Counted from the stretch's first letter, positions 26,594-36,264 are shown. The stretch: 64,000 bases of DNA from Bradyrhizobium elkanii USDA 76 (GCF_023278185.1 NZ_CP066356.1:2534001-2598000); one strand, 5' to 3'. Notes: generated by a model from the letters alone, not told the origin. Translations and numbers: made by a program.

Positions 26594-27247
26594 ATGCAAA
26601 AATTCTTCCATGACGCCGTCGAGTTCGTGCCGATCCTGCTGCAGGGGGTTTGGCTGACCATCGTCGTCACCGTCGGCTCGCTGTTGCTGTCGACCGTGCT
26701 CGGGCTGGTGTGGGCCTTGATGCGGGTGTCCGGAATTCGCATCCTCGTCGGCTTCAGCGCCGCGCTGATCAATGTGATCCGCGGCATCCCGATCATCGTG
26801 CTGCTGTTCTACATCTATTTCGTGATGCCCGATTTCGGCATCGCACTATCGGCGCTGCAGGCCGCGATCATCGGGCTCGGCATCGCCTATTCAGCCTATC
26901 AGGCGGAAAATTTCCGCGCCGGCATCGAGGCGATCGACAAGGGGCAGATCGAGGCGGCGCAGACCATCGGGATGGGCTGGTGGCTCACCATGCGCCGCGT
27001 GGTGCTGCCGCAGGCGGTCAGGATCATCCTGCCGCCCTACGGCAACATCATGATCATGATGCTGAAGGATTCCTCGCAGGCGTCCACCATCACGGTCGCC
27101 GAGCTCGCGCTGCAGGGCAAGCTGATCGCCTCCTCGACCTTCAAGAACACCAGCGTGTTCACGCTGGTGGCGCTGATGTACCTCACCATGAGCATTCCGC
27201 TCATCCTGCTGGTTCGGCACTTCGAGAACAAGGCGAACCGCAAATGA
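26594..27247 (+). CDS. ABC transporter permease, HisM/GlnP type
   Basis: The 217-residue inner-membrane protein has about five hydrophobic helices. It carries the family loop that contacts the ATPase: [18 protein letters not shown] followed by [16 protein letters not shown] (the EAA motif). The N-terminus [23 protein letters not shown] is typical of His/Glu/Gln permeases. Only one permease gene is present, so it probably forms a homodimer. Its end overlaps the ATPase gene by 4 bp. Confidence 0.93.
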   Translation: MQKFFHDAVEFVPILLQGVWLTIVVTVGSLLLSTVLGLVWALMRVSGIRILVGFSAALINVIRGIPIIVLLFYIYFVMPDFGIALSALQAAIIGLGIAYSAYQAENFRAGIEAIDKGQIEAAQTIGMGWWLTMRRVVLPQAVRIILPPYGNIMIMMLKDSSQASTITVAELALQGKLIASSTFKNTSVFTLVALMYLTMSIPLILLVRHFENKANRK

Positions 27248-27975
27248 TCGAGCTCCACGACGTCCACAAGAGTTTTGGCAAGGTCGAGGTGCTGAAGGGC
27301 ATCACCGCCTCCGTCGCCAGGAGCGAGGTGGTGTGCATCATCGGCCCGTCCGGCTCCGGCAAGTCGACCATCCTGCGCTGCATCAACGGGCTCGAGAGCT
27401 ACGATCGCGGCGAGATCAGCGTCGAGGGTGCGCGCGTCGACAGCAATGACCGCTCGATCGTGGCGATCCGCACCCAGGTCTCGATGGTGTTCCAGCGCTT
27501 CAATTTGTTTCCGCATCGCACGGCGCTCGAGAACGTCATCGAGGGGCCGCTTTATGTGAAGAAGGAGCCGCGCGAGCAGGCGATCGCCCGCGGCCGCGCG
27601 CTGCTCGCGCAGGTCGGGCTCGCCGACAAGGCCGAGGTGCACCCGCCAAAACTCTCCGGCGGCCAGCAGCAGCGCGTCGCGATCGCGCGGGCGCTGGCGA
27701 TGCAGCCGAAGGCGATCCTGTTCGACGAGCCGACCTCCGCGCTCGATCCGGAACTGGTCGGCGAAGTGCTGTCGGTGATGCGCAAGCTCGCCGACGACGG
27801 CATGACCATGGTCGTCGTCACCCATGAAATGGGGTTTGCCCGCGACGTCGCCGACCGCGTGCTGTTCATCGATGGCGGCGTCATCGTCGAGCAGGGCGCC
27901 GCCAAATCCGTCCTCAACCAACCCCAGCACCCGCGCACCCAGGATTTCCTGCGCCGCGTGCTGCATCCGCTGTGA
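27244..27975 (+). CDS. ABC transporter ATP-binding protein, amino-acid type
   Basis: The 243-residue ATPase has Walker [10 protein letters not shown] (about 34-42), the Q-loop [11 protein letters not shown], signature [15 protein letters not shown], Walker [14 protein letters not shown] and the switch histidine in [10 protein letters not shown]. The ending [29 protein letters not shown] is typical of GlnQ/HisP proteins. It completes the importer with the binding protein and permease. The ATG overlaps the permease stop, so the two are translationally coupled. Confidence 0.95.
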   Translation: MIELHDVHKSFGKVEVLKGITASVARSEVVCIIGPSGSGKSTILRCINGLESYDRGEISVEGARVDSNDRSIVAIRTQVSMVFQRFNLFPHRTALENVIEGPLYVKKEPREQAIARGRALLAQVGLADKAEVHPPKLSGGQQQRVAIARALAMQPKAILFDEPTSALDPELVGEVLSVMRKLADDGMTMVVVTHEMGFARDVADRVLFIDGGVIVEQGAAKSVLNQPQHPRTQDFLRRVLHPL

Positions 27976-28022
27976 GCATCATGACGTTGCTCGGTCGAGC
28001 TGTAGCTGCACCGGCACTGCAT

Positions 28023-28147
28023 CCCCTCTCCCGCTTGCGGGGGAGGGCTGGGGTGGGGGTCTCTCCACGAGTCGCATTGTGGAAAGAGCCCCCACCCGGA
28101 TTGCATCTACGATGCAATCCGACCTCCCCCGCAAGCGGGAGAGGTGA
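28023..28147. repeat. Palindromic intergenic repeat (CACCCGGATTGCA family), copy 1
   Basis: Long inverted arms CCCTCTCCCGCTTGCGGGGGAGG and CCTCCCCCGCAAGCGGGAGAGG flank an inner part with CACCCGGATTGCATC and GATGCAATCCGACCTC. The same inner and outer sequences occur at 39323-39475. It separates the ABC operon from the oxidase gene. Confidence 0.8.
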
Positions 28148-28203
28148 GTGAGTCTGTGGACGCGCCGTTCGGCACAACATCCATTCTAGTTCGGTATCCT
28201 ACA

Positions 28204-29496
28204 ATGACCTCTTCCACCCGCCTGCCGCTGCCACCGAGTCTCTATGCCGACACCGCGGTGGAGGCGACGTCGACGCCTCCGCTGACGTCGGACAAGAGCG
28301 TGCCGGTCGCGATCATCGGCGGCGGCTTCACCGGCCTGTCGACCGCGCTGCACCTCGCCGAGCAGGGCGTGCTCGCAACCGTGCTGGAAGCGCAGGAGCC
28401 GGGCTGGGGCGCCTCCGGCAACAATGGCGGACAGACCAATCCGGGACTGAAGCACGACCCGGATCAGATCGAAGCGGATTTCGGCGCCGATCTCGGCCGC
28501 CGCATGATCGAATTCTCCTACGGCACCACCAACTTCACGCATGATTTGATCCGCCGCTACCAGATCCCCTGCGAGGCCAGGCAGAACGGCACGCTGCGCG
28601 CCGCCTACAACGAAGCCAGCGCGGCGGCGATCGAAACCACGGCAAAGCAGTGCATCCGGCGCGGCATGCCGGTGAAGCTGCTCGACGCCGCCGAAATGCG
28701 GGCGATGACCGGCAGCGACCGTTACCTCTGCGCCATGCTGGATGCGCGCGGCGGCGATTTGCATCCTCTGAGCTATGCGCGGGGTCTTGCGCGCGCCGCG
28801 ATCGGGGCCGGCGTCGCCGTCCATGGCGAGACCCCGGCGCTGTCGCTCCGCCGCGACGGCGGCCGCTGGCGGATCGCGACGCCGCGCGCGGTCGTGCTCG
28901 CCGACAAGGTGCTGCTCGCGACCAACGGCTTTACCGATGATCTCTGGCCGGCGCTTCGCCGCAGCATCGTGCCGGTGTTCTCGTCGATCGCGGCGACCGC
29001 GCCGCTGTCCGACGAGATCGCGCGCGCGATCATGCCGACCCGCCCGGTGCTCTACGAAAGCGGCCACATCACGGTCTATTACCGCATCGACCAGCACAAC
29101 CGGCTCTTGATGGGCGGCCGCGGCCCGATGCGCTGGATCAGCAAGCCGACCGACGTCGCCTATCTGATCCGCTACGCCGAGCGGCTGTGGCCGCAGCTCA
29201 GGGGCGTCGGCTGGACCCACGGCTGGAACAGCCGTCTTGCCATCACCGCCGATCACTACCCGCATGTCCATGAGCCCGCGGAGAATTTGCTGATCTCGCT
29301 CGGCTGCAACGGCCGCGGCGTCGCGCTCTCGACCGCGATGGGCGCAGAGCTGGCCCGCCGCCTGATCGGCGGCCCCAAGGCCGGGATCGACATGCCCGTG
29401 ACCGGTATCAAACCGATCCCGATGCACGCCTTCTGGCGGGTCGGCGTCACCACGGCCGTGCTGACCGGCCGGGTGCGGGACCGGTTTGGTGTGTGA
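28204..29496 (+). CDS. FAD-dependent oxidoreductase, DAO family (PuuB-like)
   Basis: The 430-residue flavoprotein has the dinucleotide-binding motif VAIIGGGFTGLSTALHLAE (about 34-52) and the GWGASGNNGGQTNPGL segment typical of gamma-glutamylputrescine oxidase and related amine oxidases. The C-terminal part has LLISLGCNGRGVALSTAMG. It probably oxidises an amine or secondary amino acid using oxygen or a membrane acceptor. It lies downstream of the ABC importer and in the same direction, suggesting that it acts on the imported compound (inference), although a repeat element and 228 bp separate them. The ATG at 28204 precedes a tail before the FAD fold; a GTG-type start further upstream in the repeat was rejected. 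Confidence 0.87.
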   Translation: MTSSTRLPLPPSLYADTAVEATSTPPLTSDKSVPVAIIGGGFTGLSTALHLAEQGVLATVLEAQEPGWGASGNNGGQTNPGLKHDPDQIEADFGADLGRRMIEFSYGTTNFTHDLIRRYQIPCEARQNGTLRAAYNEASAAAIETTAKQCIRRGMPVKLLDAAEMRAMTGSDRYLCAMLDARGGDLHPLSYARGLARAAIGAGVAVHGETPALSLRRDGGRWRIATPRAVVLADKVLLATNGFTDDLWPALRRSIVPVFSSIAATAPLSDEIARAIMPTRPVLYESGHITVYYRIDQHNRLLMGGRGPMRWISKPTDVAYLIRYAERLWPQLRGVGWTHGWNSRLAITADHYPHVHEPAENLLISLGCNGRGVALSTAMGAELARRLIGGPKAGIDMPVTGIKPIPMHAFWRVGVTTAVLTGRVRDRFGV

Positions 29497-29576
29497 GGCA
29501 TTTAACACAATTACAGAATGTGCTGGGCTAATCTCGTGCGTCGGATATATTCGCAGTCTTTACTGAAAGGCTGTTC

Positions 29577-32500
29577 ATGCAGTGCGAGCGATGCGGTCAT
29601 GCGAACCGGGCTGGCAACGATTATTGTGAAGATTGCGGTGCGCCGTTAGGCCTCAAATGTGACTCCTGTCAGCATGTGAACGGGCCCTCCAGCCGCTTCT
29701 GCGGCCGCTGTGGCACCGCGCTCGCCACGGGCAGCGTCCGTCCCGATGCGCCCTCGCAGCGGCTGCTGCGTTCGCTCAGCACCAAGGGCGGCGAGCGCAA
29801 GAACCTCACTTTGCTGTTTGCCGATATCCGCAACTCGACCAATCTGATCGACAGCCTCGGCGATCCCGAGCTCGGCATGCGGCGCCTCGAGCCGGTGCTC
29901 GACCTGATGAAGGAAGCCGTCCACCGCTATGACGGCATCGTCAACAAGATCCAGGGCGACGGCGTCATGGCGCTGTTCGGCGCGCCGCCGCGCCCGCACG
30001 AGGACCATGCGGTCCGCGGCTGTCTCGCCGCGCTCGCCATGCAGGATTCGGTCGCCAGGCTCGCCGATCCCGGCATGCAGATCCGGGTCGGGCTGCACAC
30101 CGGCGAAGTCGTGGTGCAAACGGTGGAAAACACCATCTACCAGACCTACGACGCCGCCGGCGCCAACGTCCATATCGCCAACCGGATGGAGCAGATGGCC
30201 GATGAGGGCGCGATCCTCATCACGCGGGACACCTATGTCGGCGCCAGGCAATTCGTCGAGGTGTCGCCGCTCGGCATGCAGACCATTCGCGGCATCTCCA
30301 TGCCGGTGGAGGTCTTCAAGCTGACCGGGCTGCTCAGCGCGCCCGCCAGCGACGTTTTCCGCAGCGGCCGCCGCCTGACCTCGATGGTCAACCGGACCGA
30401 GCAGATGGCGGCGCTGGAGCATGAGCTGTCGCGTGCGGTTGGCGGCGACGGCCGGGTCGTCGGCATGGTCGGCGACGCCGGCATCGGCAAGAGCCGGCTT
30501 TGCTTCGAGTTCGCCGAAAATTGCCGCCGCAAGGGCATTCGCGTCTATGAGGCGCGCGTGCTGGCGCATGGCCGCGCAACGCCGTTCCAGCCCGTGCTCG
30601 AGCTGTTGCGCGACATCTTCGGCATCCGCGTCAAGGAGCCGATCGAAACATCCCGGCGTCGCGTCATCGATCGTTTCGCCGAGATGGCCGCGTCGGAGCA
30701 GGAGCTGCTGGTGCTGCTCGAATTCCTCGGCCTTGCCGATCCGGAGCATCCGGCCCCGAAGCTCGATCCGCGCGCGCTGCGGCTGCAGCTGCTCGATCTC
30801 GTTCGAACGCTGGTGCGCGCGCGCCCCGGGGACACGCCGGCGGTCGTCATGATCGAGGACCTGCACTGGATCGATGCCGCCAGCGAAGAGTTCGTCGAGA
30901 CGCTGGTCGATGCCATCGTCGGCACCGCGACGTTGCTTGTGGTCAATTTCAGGCCGGGCTTCACGGCACCTTTCATGCAGCGGTCGCACTATCGTCAGAT
31001 CGCAATCCCGCCGCTGCCGTGGTCCGATTCGAACGAGCTGCTCCGCGAGCATTTCGGCAGGCATCCCTCGCTGGCCTCGCTGAGCAGCAATGTCATCGAA
31101 CGCGCGCAGGGCAATCCGTTCTTCATCGAGGAGCTTGCCAACACCGTCGTGGAGCGCGGCAATGTGGAGGGCGAACGCGGCAACTACCGGCTCAAGCATG
31201 GCGTCGATGCGGTGCCGCTGCCCGCAACGGTGCAGGCCGTCGTGGCCGCCCGCATCGATCACCTCGAGGATATCGCCAAGCAGGTGCTCGAGACGGCGGC
31301 GGTGATCGGCCGGCTGGTCGCGATGTCGGTGCTGCGTCCGGTCGCGGCGCTGCCGAACGACGATTTGCAGAACGCCATCGCGCAGCTCCGCCAGGCCGAG
31401 CTGCTGTACGCCCTGCCGCCCTACGACAAGGGACTGCTGGCGTTTCGCCATCCGTTGATCCAGGAGGTCGCCTATGCAACCCAGTTGCGGTCGCGGCTGA
31501 CCACGCTGCATGCGACCGTCGCCAAGGCGATCGAGGGCTTCGACTGGGGCAAGCTCGACGAGTTTGCCGGGCTGCTCGCCTATCACTACGAGGCCGCGGG
31601 CCAGCCGCTGGAGGCGGTGACCCATTTGCAGCGCGCGGCGCGCTGGATCGGCAAGACCAACTCCGCCGAGGCAATGAAGAGCTGGAAAAAGGTTCGCGCC
31701 CTGCTGCAGGACCAGCCCCCGTCCGAATATGTCGACCGGCTGCGGGCGATGTCGAGCGGCCAGATCCTCAACTTCGGCTGGCGTGAAGGCATGTCCGCCG
31801 AAGAGGTCAAGCCCTACGCCGAAGAGGCGATCAAATACGCACGCGCGGCGGACCCGGTGCACGAGCCGATCCTGCTCGGAGCCTACGGCAGGATCCTGGC
31901 CGCGACCGCGGCGGCCGACGACTATGTCAATCTCGTGCAGGACGCCTTGAAGCTCACCTCCGGCACCGGGGACGTCGGACGGTTTGCGACGGTCAATGCC
32001 ATGCTGAGCCAGGCGTTCTTCCTGTCGGGCCGTCTTGCCGAGGCGCTCGACGCCGGGCAGGTGGCGGTTGCCGCGATTGCCGAGCAGGGCGGTTTTCACA
32101 ACAACGTCACACTCGGTCTCAACCCGAACCAGATTCTCGGCTTCGACGTCGAGCACTGGATCAGGTGTCTCGGCACCAGAATTCTGGTGCGGCTGGGCCG
32201 GTTCGACGAGGCCGAGCGGGGGATCGCCGAGGTGCTGCGGGCCGAGCCGGAGCGCTTCGCCGCCGTCGTGCAGTTCATTCCGCATTTTGCGATGGTGGAG
32301 ATGGGCTGGAGCCGCGGCCGGCCGGACCTCGCCAAGCCGCATGCGGCGAGAATCGCCGAACTGGCCGAGCAGTCCGGCACGCCCTATCTGCGGGTCGCGG
32401 CGCTCGCCAGCGCCGGCCTCGCCAGCGGCGCCGCGGGCGACTTCAAGGTTGCCGCCGCCCAGCTTCAGGAGGCGATCGACTTTGCGCGCTCTGCGCGAGC

Positions 32501-32807
32501 CGGCCTCGAATTCGAGGCGCGCATGCTCGCGGATCTGGCCGAAGCGCTCTATCGCGCCGCCGACCACCATGCGGCCCTGCAAGCGGTGGACGAGGCGCTG
32601 ATGGTCGCGCGGCGAAGGACCGATCGCGTCGCCGAGCTGCACGCGACCGTGCTGCGCGGCCTGATCATTTGCGCTTTGGGCAGCACGTCACATGATGAGC
32701 TTGACGAGATTGTCGGCGGCGCTCAGAATTTGCTCGATGTCTCGGGGGCAGTCTACTTCACGCCACAACTCGATCAGCTTCGATTGCATCTTGAGCGACG
32801 TCGCTAG
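29577..32807 (+). CDS. Zinc-ribbon / class III cyclase / AAA ATPase / TPR signalling protein
   Basis: This 1076-residue protein has four parts. A double zinc ribbon uses Cys3, 6, 17, 20 and 28, 31, 42, 45. A class III nucleotide cyclase domain (about 75-245) has metal ligands Asp83 (FADIRNST) and Asp128 (KIQGDGVMALFG), Lys124 and Asp192 for adenine choice, and the Asn197/Arg203 transition-state pair, so it looks active as an adenylate cyclase. An AAA/NACHT-like ATPase (about 270-650) has Walker A GDAGIGKS (299-306) and Walker B VVMIEDLHWID. The C-terminal third is a TPR-like helical array. Such proteins probably couple a protein-bound signal to cAMP. The ligand is unknown. A terminator overlaps the stop codon. 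Confidence 0.9.
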   Translation: MQCERCGHANRAGNDYCEDCGAPLGLKCDSCQHVNGPSSRFCGRCGTALATGSVRPDAPSQRLLRSLSTKGGERKNLTLLFADIRNSTNLIDSLGDPELGMRRLEPVLDLMKEAVHRYDGIVNKIQGDGVMALFGAPPRPHEDHAVRGCLAALAMQDSVARLADPGMQIRVGLHTGEVVVQTVENTIYQTYDAAGANVHIANRMEQMADEGAILITRDTYVGARQFVEVSPLGMQTIRGISMPVEVFKLTGLLSAPASDVFRSGRRLTSMVNRTEQMAALEHELSRAVGGDGRVVGMVGDAGIGKSRLCFEFAENCRRKGIRVYEARVLAHGRATPFQPVLELLRDIFGIRVKEPIETSRRRVIDRFAEMAASEQELLVLLEFLGLADPEHPAPKLDPRALRLQLLDLVRTLVRARPGDTPAVVMIEDLHWIDAASEEFVETLVDAIVGTATLLVVNFRPGFTAPFMQRSHYRQIAIPPLPWSDSNELLREHFGRHPSLASLSSNVIERAQGNPFFIEELANTVVERGNVEGERGNYRLKHGVDAVPLPATVQAVVAARIDHLEDIAKQVLETAAVIGRLVAMSVLRPVAALPNDDLQNAIAQLRQAELLYALPPYDKGLLAFRHPLIQEVAYATQLRSRLTTLHATVAKAIEGFDWGKLDEFAGLLAYHYEAAGQPLEAVTHLQRAARWIGKTNSAEAMKSWKKVRALLQDQPPSEYVDRLRAMSSGQILNFGWREGMSAEEVKPYAEEAIKYARAADPVHEPILLGAYGRILAATAAADDYVNLVQDALKLTSGTGDVGRFATVNAMLSQAFFLSGRLAEALDAGQVAVAAIAEQGGFHNNVTLGLNPNQILGFDVEHWIRCLGTRILVRLGRFDEAERGIAEVLRAEPERFAAVVQFIPHFAMVEMGWSRGRPDLAKPHAARIAELAEQSGTPYLRVAALASAGLASGAAGDFKVAAAQLQEAIDFARSARAGLEFEARMLADLAEALYRAADHHAALQAVDEALMVARRRTDRVAELHATVLRGLIICALGSTSHDELDEIVGGAQNLLDVSGAVYFTPQLDQLRLHLERRR

Positions 32808-32822
32808 ACGCGACGATTTTTT
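32799..32822 (+). terminator. Terminator overlapping the stop of the cyclase gene
   Basis: CGTCGC (32799-32804) pairs with GCGACG (32810-32815) around TAGAC, followed by A and six Ts (32817-32822). The loop contains the TAG stop codon. Confidence 0.65.
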
Positions 32823-32855
32823 CATTTCTGGAAACAAGGTATTGAGGGGGTTCTG

Positions 32856-33350
32856 ATGGGACGGATGATTCAAGACGATACGACGCGCGATGTTCTGGAT
32901 CTGCTGAACAAGCGGTTTGGTCCCGGCGGGATCATGGAGATGGTCGAGCTGCAAAAGGAATTCGACATCTTCTCTCCCAATCATCCCCTCGAGCAGTCGT
33001 TCAGGCTGATCGGGATCGAGCCGGCCGACCGGGCCGAGCGGAAGCGCTGGTACACCTTCCTCGGCACGCTCAAGGACTATCCTTCCGATCAGCCCAATGT
33101 GAGCGGATACAAGCGGGTGGTCCAGGCGTTCCGCCAGGCGCTCACGCAGGGTCCGTATCTGCCGGTGCTGGTTAGCGTTCACGCCATGAAGGAAAATCCG
33201 AAGGTGACGTTTGCGGCCGACGGCCATACGCCGCTGATCTACTCGACCCAGTCGTATCGGGTTCTGTCGATCCCGACCAAGCCAAGCCAGGTCGCCCGCA
33301 AGGAGCTTGCTGCGATGGCGAAGCAGCGGCGGGCCAAGGCCAAGAAGTGA
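32856..33350 (+). CDS. Conserved hypothetical protein, 164 residues
   Basis: I do not recognise a family. The soluble protein begins MGRMIQDDTTRDVLDLLNKR and ends in a very basic tail (MAKQRRAKAKK). The middle has a Trp-Tyr pair (ERKRWYTFLGTLKDYPSD) and alternating hydrophobic strands (YLPVLVSVHAMKENPKVTFA). There is no signal peptide or membrane helix. The ATG at 32856 has GAGGGGG upstream. It lies 48 bp after the cyclase gene, behind a terminator, and 7 bp before a methyltransferase gene, so it probably forms a unit with the latter. Confidence 0.75.
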   Translation: MGRMIQDDTTRDVLDLLNKRFGPGGIMEMVELQKEFDIFSPNHPLEQSFRLIGIEPADRAERKRWYTFLGTLKDYPSDQPNVSGYKRVVQAFRQALTQGPYLPVLVSVHAMKENPKVTFAADGHTPLIYSTQSYRVLSIPTKPSQVARKELAAMAKQRRAKAKK

Positions 33351-33357
33351 GCAAGAC

Positions 33358-34056
33358 GTGAGCATTGCAGCGGAGACCGCAGGTTTCGGCGCCGAAGGCG
33401 ACCGGGCGCGGTTCTCCGTCCTCTATGCCGATGTCGAATCCTACTACAGCGCGCGGGTCGCCAAATACGGCGCCACCCCGCGCGGGGTGGACTGGTCCTG
33501 CCAGGCCACCCAGGACCTCCGCTTCGTCCAGTTGCTGAAGCTCTGCGACTTCTCCGCGCCGTTCAGCCTGAACGACATCGGCTGCGGATACGGCGCGTTG
33601 TGCGCCTATCTCGCAAGGCGCCATCCGCAAGCGGAGATCGACTATCTCGGGATCGACCTGTCGCGCGCCATGATCAGCCGCGCGCGCCGCCGTTTCTCGG
33701 CGCCGGGGCGCCGCTTCAAGGTCGGCAAGGGCAGCCCGCGCCGCGCGACCTATTCGGTCGCGAGCGGCATCATGAATGTCGATGTCGGCGGTTGCCGCCG
33801 ATCCTGGGAGGCATTCGTCGCCGGGATGCTGGCCGACCTGCGCCGCGCCAGCCTGCGCGGCTTCAGCGTCAACTTCGTCACCGGGGAGGCGGACCCCACG
33901 GCAGCCGCCAATGCAGTGCCGGCGCACCAGCTTTACTGCACGAGGCCCGAGCCGTGGATCCAGTATTGCGAACGCGAGCTGGGCTGCACCGTCGAGACCG
34001 TCGACGGCTACGGAATGAACGAAGTCACCCTGCTGGCGCGATGCAGGGATTGCTGA
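33358..34056 (+). CDS. SAM-dependent methyltransferase (class I)
   Basis: The 232-residue product has the class I methyltransferase core: motif I LNDIGCGYGALCAYLARRHP (about 66-85), with the acidic end of strand 2 at YLGIDLSRAMISRARRRF. The later strands and C-terminal segment (VETVDGYGMNEVTLLARC) are less conserved. The substrate cannot be assigned. The start is a GTG at 33358 shortly after the previous stop, implying coupling. It converges with a thioesterase gene. Confidence 0.83.
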   Translation: MSIAAETAGFGAEGDRARFSVLYADVESYYSARVAKYGATPRGVDWSCQATQDLRFVQLLKLCDFSAPFSLNDIGCGYGALCAYLARRHPQAEIDYLGIDLSRAMISRARRRFSAPGRRFKVGKGSPRRATYSVASGIMNVDVGGCRRSWEAFVAGMLADLRRASLRGFSVNFVTGEADPTAAANAVPAHQLYCTRPEPWIQYCERELGCTVETVDGYGMNEVTLLARCRDC

Positions 34057-34068
34057 TCGAACTGCGGA

Positions 34069-34470
34069 CTATCGCTTGTCCAGAACCCGCAACTCGGCCG
34101 TGGCGCTGGCGACCGTCACATCGTTGGCGTCGATCAGATCGGCTTCCACGATCATGTCGCGGTCGGTCTGCGAGATGACCTTCGCCTTGGCCGTGATCGG
34201 GCCGATGCGCGCTGGTTTGAGAAACCGCGTGGTCAGCGTCCTGGTCACGACGGTCCGCGTTGCGGGCAGCGCTGCGAGAGCGCCGAGGCCTGTCGCTGAA
34301 TCCAGCATCGCGGCAAGGAAACCACCCTGGATCGTTCCATGGCGGTTGGTGAACAAGGGTTGCGCCTCGAAACGGACTGTGGCGATTTCACCGTCGAAGC
34401 CCAGCCACTCGCGTCCAAGAAGTTGCGCGCCGGGTGGCATGTCTGCGCTTGCTTCACTCAAGCCGGTCAC
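34069..34470 (-). CDS. PaaI-family hotdog thioesterase
   Basis: The 133-residue protein is a small hotdog-fold acyl-CoA thioesterase. The signature N-R-H-G-T-I-Q-G-G-F-L-A-A-M-L-D is present (RHGTIQGGFLAAMLDSATG), with the catalytic acidic residue in the MLD segment. The later strands (TRTLTTRFLKPARIGPITAKAKV) are typical. It would hydrolyse CoA esters, possibly aromatic ones. The neighbourhood also holds an enoyl-CoA hydratase-like gene 2 kb away, but on the other strand. Confidence 0.9.
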   Translation of the reverse strand: MTGLSEASADMPPGAQLLGREWLGFDGEIATVRFEAQPLFTNRHGTIQGGFLAAMLDSATGLGALAALPATRTVVTRTLTTRFLKPARIGPITAKAKVISQTDRDMIVEADLIDANDVTVASATAELRVLDKR

Positions 34471-34526
34471 CGCAATTGTTGTCGGTCCAAATGTATCAGC
34501 CCGTTCGGGTCATGCAATAAACTCAG

Positions 34527-34650
34527 TGTCGTCCCGGCGAAGGCCGGGACCCATAACCACAAATGGTCATTGTTGAACGACGCTGGAACGACGAGCCCCT
34601 TCACAACGCCCGCCCCGGAGTATGGGTCCCGGTCTTCGCCGGGACGACGG
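34527..34650. repeat. Palindromic intergenic repeat (GTCGTCCCGGCGAA family), copy 2
   Basis: The left arm (34527-34566) and right arm (34620-34650) are the same as those at 24622-24746, with a related centre (GACGCTGG near 34580). The gap 34471-34674 has no gene. Confidence 0.8.
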
Positions 34651-34674
34651 TGGGAAGCGAGTCGTGAGCACATC

Positions 34675-36264
34675 TCACCCTTCCGCGATCGCGTCGCCCC
34701 AGGGCTGGAACGGCTCGGTGACGCCGCTGTTGGTGGTGCCGTCGCGCAGCACGACGCTCGGGCAGGCGAACTTCATCGGCAGGGTCTGGATACGGGCCTC
34801 CTCGAAGTCGAAGCGGCCGCGCAGCGCCTCGCGCACGCTGGAGGGCAGGCGCTTGTCGCCGATCACCACGGCGCCCTCGCTGGCGTCGATCCGGGGCTGG
34901 TGGATCGCGGCGTCGAGATCCATGCCGAAATCCATCACGAAGGAGAGCAGTTGCGACACCGCCGGCAGGATGCGGCGGCCGCCCGATGCACCCGCGGCGA
35001 GCGTGCGGCCGTCGGCCGCCTGCGCCACGACCGGCGTGTAGTTGGTCAGGCAGCGTTTGCCGGGCGCAAGCGAGTTCGGATTGCCTTGCGTCGGATCGAA
35101 CCACATGATGCCGTTGTTCATGGTCAGCCCGGTGTTCGGCGTCACGAATTTGGAGCCGAAGGTCGACAGCAAGGTCTGCGTCACCGCGGCCATGTTGCCG
35201 TCGCGGTCGACCGCGGAGAAATGCGTGGTGCAGCTTGGCGCGATTGCTTCGGCGCCGAGCGCGCGGCGGCCGTCGACATCGCCCATGTCCTTCAGCCGTT
35301 CGCGATAGGCGGCTTGCAGCGCCTCGGCATAGGCAGCGTAGGCCGCCGCATCCGGACCGCCCTGCGTGGGCGCCAGCGCCTTTTGCAGCAGGCCGAGCGT
35401 GCGCGCCATGGTCGGACCCGCGGTCAGCTCCGGCGTCGCATAGACCGTGCCGCCGCGGTAAGGAATCTTCAGCGGCTCGCGCAGATGGGCGCGGAAGGCG
35501 GCGAGGTCGCGCACCGACAGCGCGCCGCCGGCGGCCTGGATGTCGTCGGCGATGCTGCGCGCCAGATCGCCCTCGTAGAAATCGCGCGGACCGGCGGCAG
35601 CGAGCTGCGCCATCGTGGCCTTCAGCCTGTCCTGCGGCATGCGGACCACCGACCTGATGCCCCATTGCGCGTTCGGCGGCAGGCCATCCTGCAGATACGC
35701 CGCCGCGCTGGCGGGATAGCGCCGCAGATCGGCGGCGGAGCTTGCGATCATCGCGGTGGTCCACCAATCGACCAGAAGGCCTTCGCCGGCGAGCTTGACG
35801 CTCGGCGCCAGCAGGTCCTTCCACGGCATTTTGGCGTGGCGGCGATGCGCTTCCTCCATGCCGGCAACGACACCGGGCACCGCGATCGAGCCGGGGCCGT
35901 GCAGGTTGCGGTCGTCCTTGACCCGCGCCCAGGGGAACAGGTCGGAGGCCGCCCCGCCGGTCAGCGGATAATCCTCGATGCGCAGGCCGTCAGGGGCGCG
36001 CATGCCGTAGTCGATCACCTCGACGCGGTTCTCCTTGGCGCGATACAGCACCATCGCGCCGCCGCCGCCGGCGCCGCTCATCCACGGCTCCACGACGCCA
36101 AGCGCGAAGGTGGTCGCGATCACGGCGTCGACGCAATCGCCGCCCGCGGCCAATACCTCCGCGCCGATCTCGGCCGCCTTGCGCGACTGTGCGGCGACGA
36201 TGCCGCCCTTGGCGCTGACGGCCGGCTTGCGGATCACTTGCGAGTTGGAGAACTGGTCGGACAT
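34675..36264 (-). CDS. Gamma-glutamyltransferase family protein
   Basis: The 529-residue N-terminal-nucleophile hydrolase matches the gamma-glutamyltranspeptidase family from GIVAAQSRKAAEIGAEVLAA through VVEPWMSGAGGGGAMVLY to the small-subunit start CTTHFSAVDRDGNM. Thr346 is the predicted autocleavage site and nucleophile. The TMNNGIMWFDP and GASGGRRILPAVSQLL segments form the active-site wall. There is no signal peptide, whereas E. coli GGT is periplasmic, so this one may act in the cytoplasm on gamma-glutamyl compounds. The ATG at 36264 faces an enoyl-CoA hydratase gene. Confidence 0.92.
   Translation of the reverse strand: MSDQFSNSQVIRKPAVSAKGGIVAAQSRKAAEIGAEVLAAGGDCVDAVIATTFALGVVEPWMSGAGGGGAMVLYRAKENRVEVIDYGMRAPDGLRIEDYPLTGGAASDLFPWARVKDDRNLHGPGSIAVPGVVAGMEEAHRRHAKMPWKDLLAPSVKLAGEGLLVDWWTTAMIASSAADLRRYPASAAAYLQDGLPPNAQWGIRSVVRMPQDRLKATMAQLAAAGPRDFYEGDLARSIADDIQAAGGALSVRDLAAFRAHLREPLKIPYRGGTVYATPELTAGPTMARTLGLLQKALAPTQGGPDAAAYAAYAEALQAAYRERLKDMGDVDGRRALGAEAIAPSCTTHFSAVDRDGNMAAVTQTLLSTFGSKFVTPNTGLTMNNGIMWFDPTQGNPNSLAPGKRCLTNYTPVVAQAADGRTLAAGASGGRRILPAVSQLLSFVMDFGMDLDAAIHQPRIDASEGAVVIGDKRLPSSVREALRGRFDFEEARIQTLPMKFACPSVVLRDGTTNSGVTEPFQPWGDAIAEG

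Noticed and set aside
29646..32642. 998-codon frame antisense to the cyclase/AAA gene
   Set aside because: The sense protein has eight zinc cysteines, cyclase and Walker motifs in order; the antisense frame has none.
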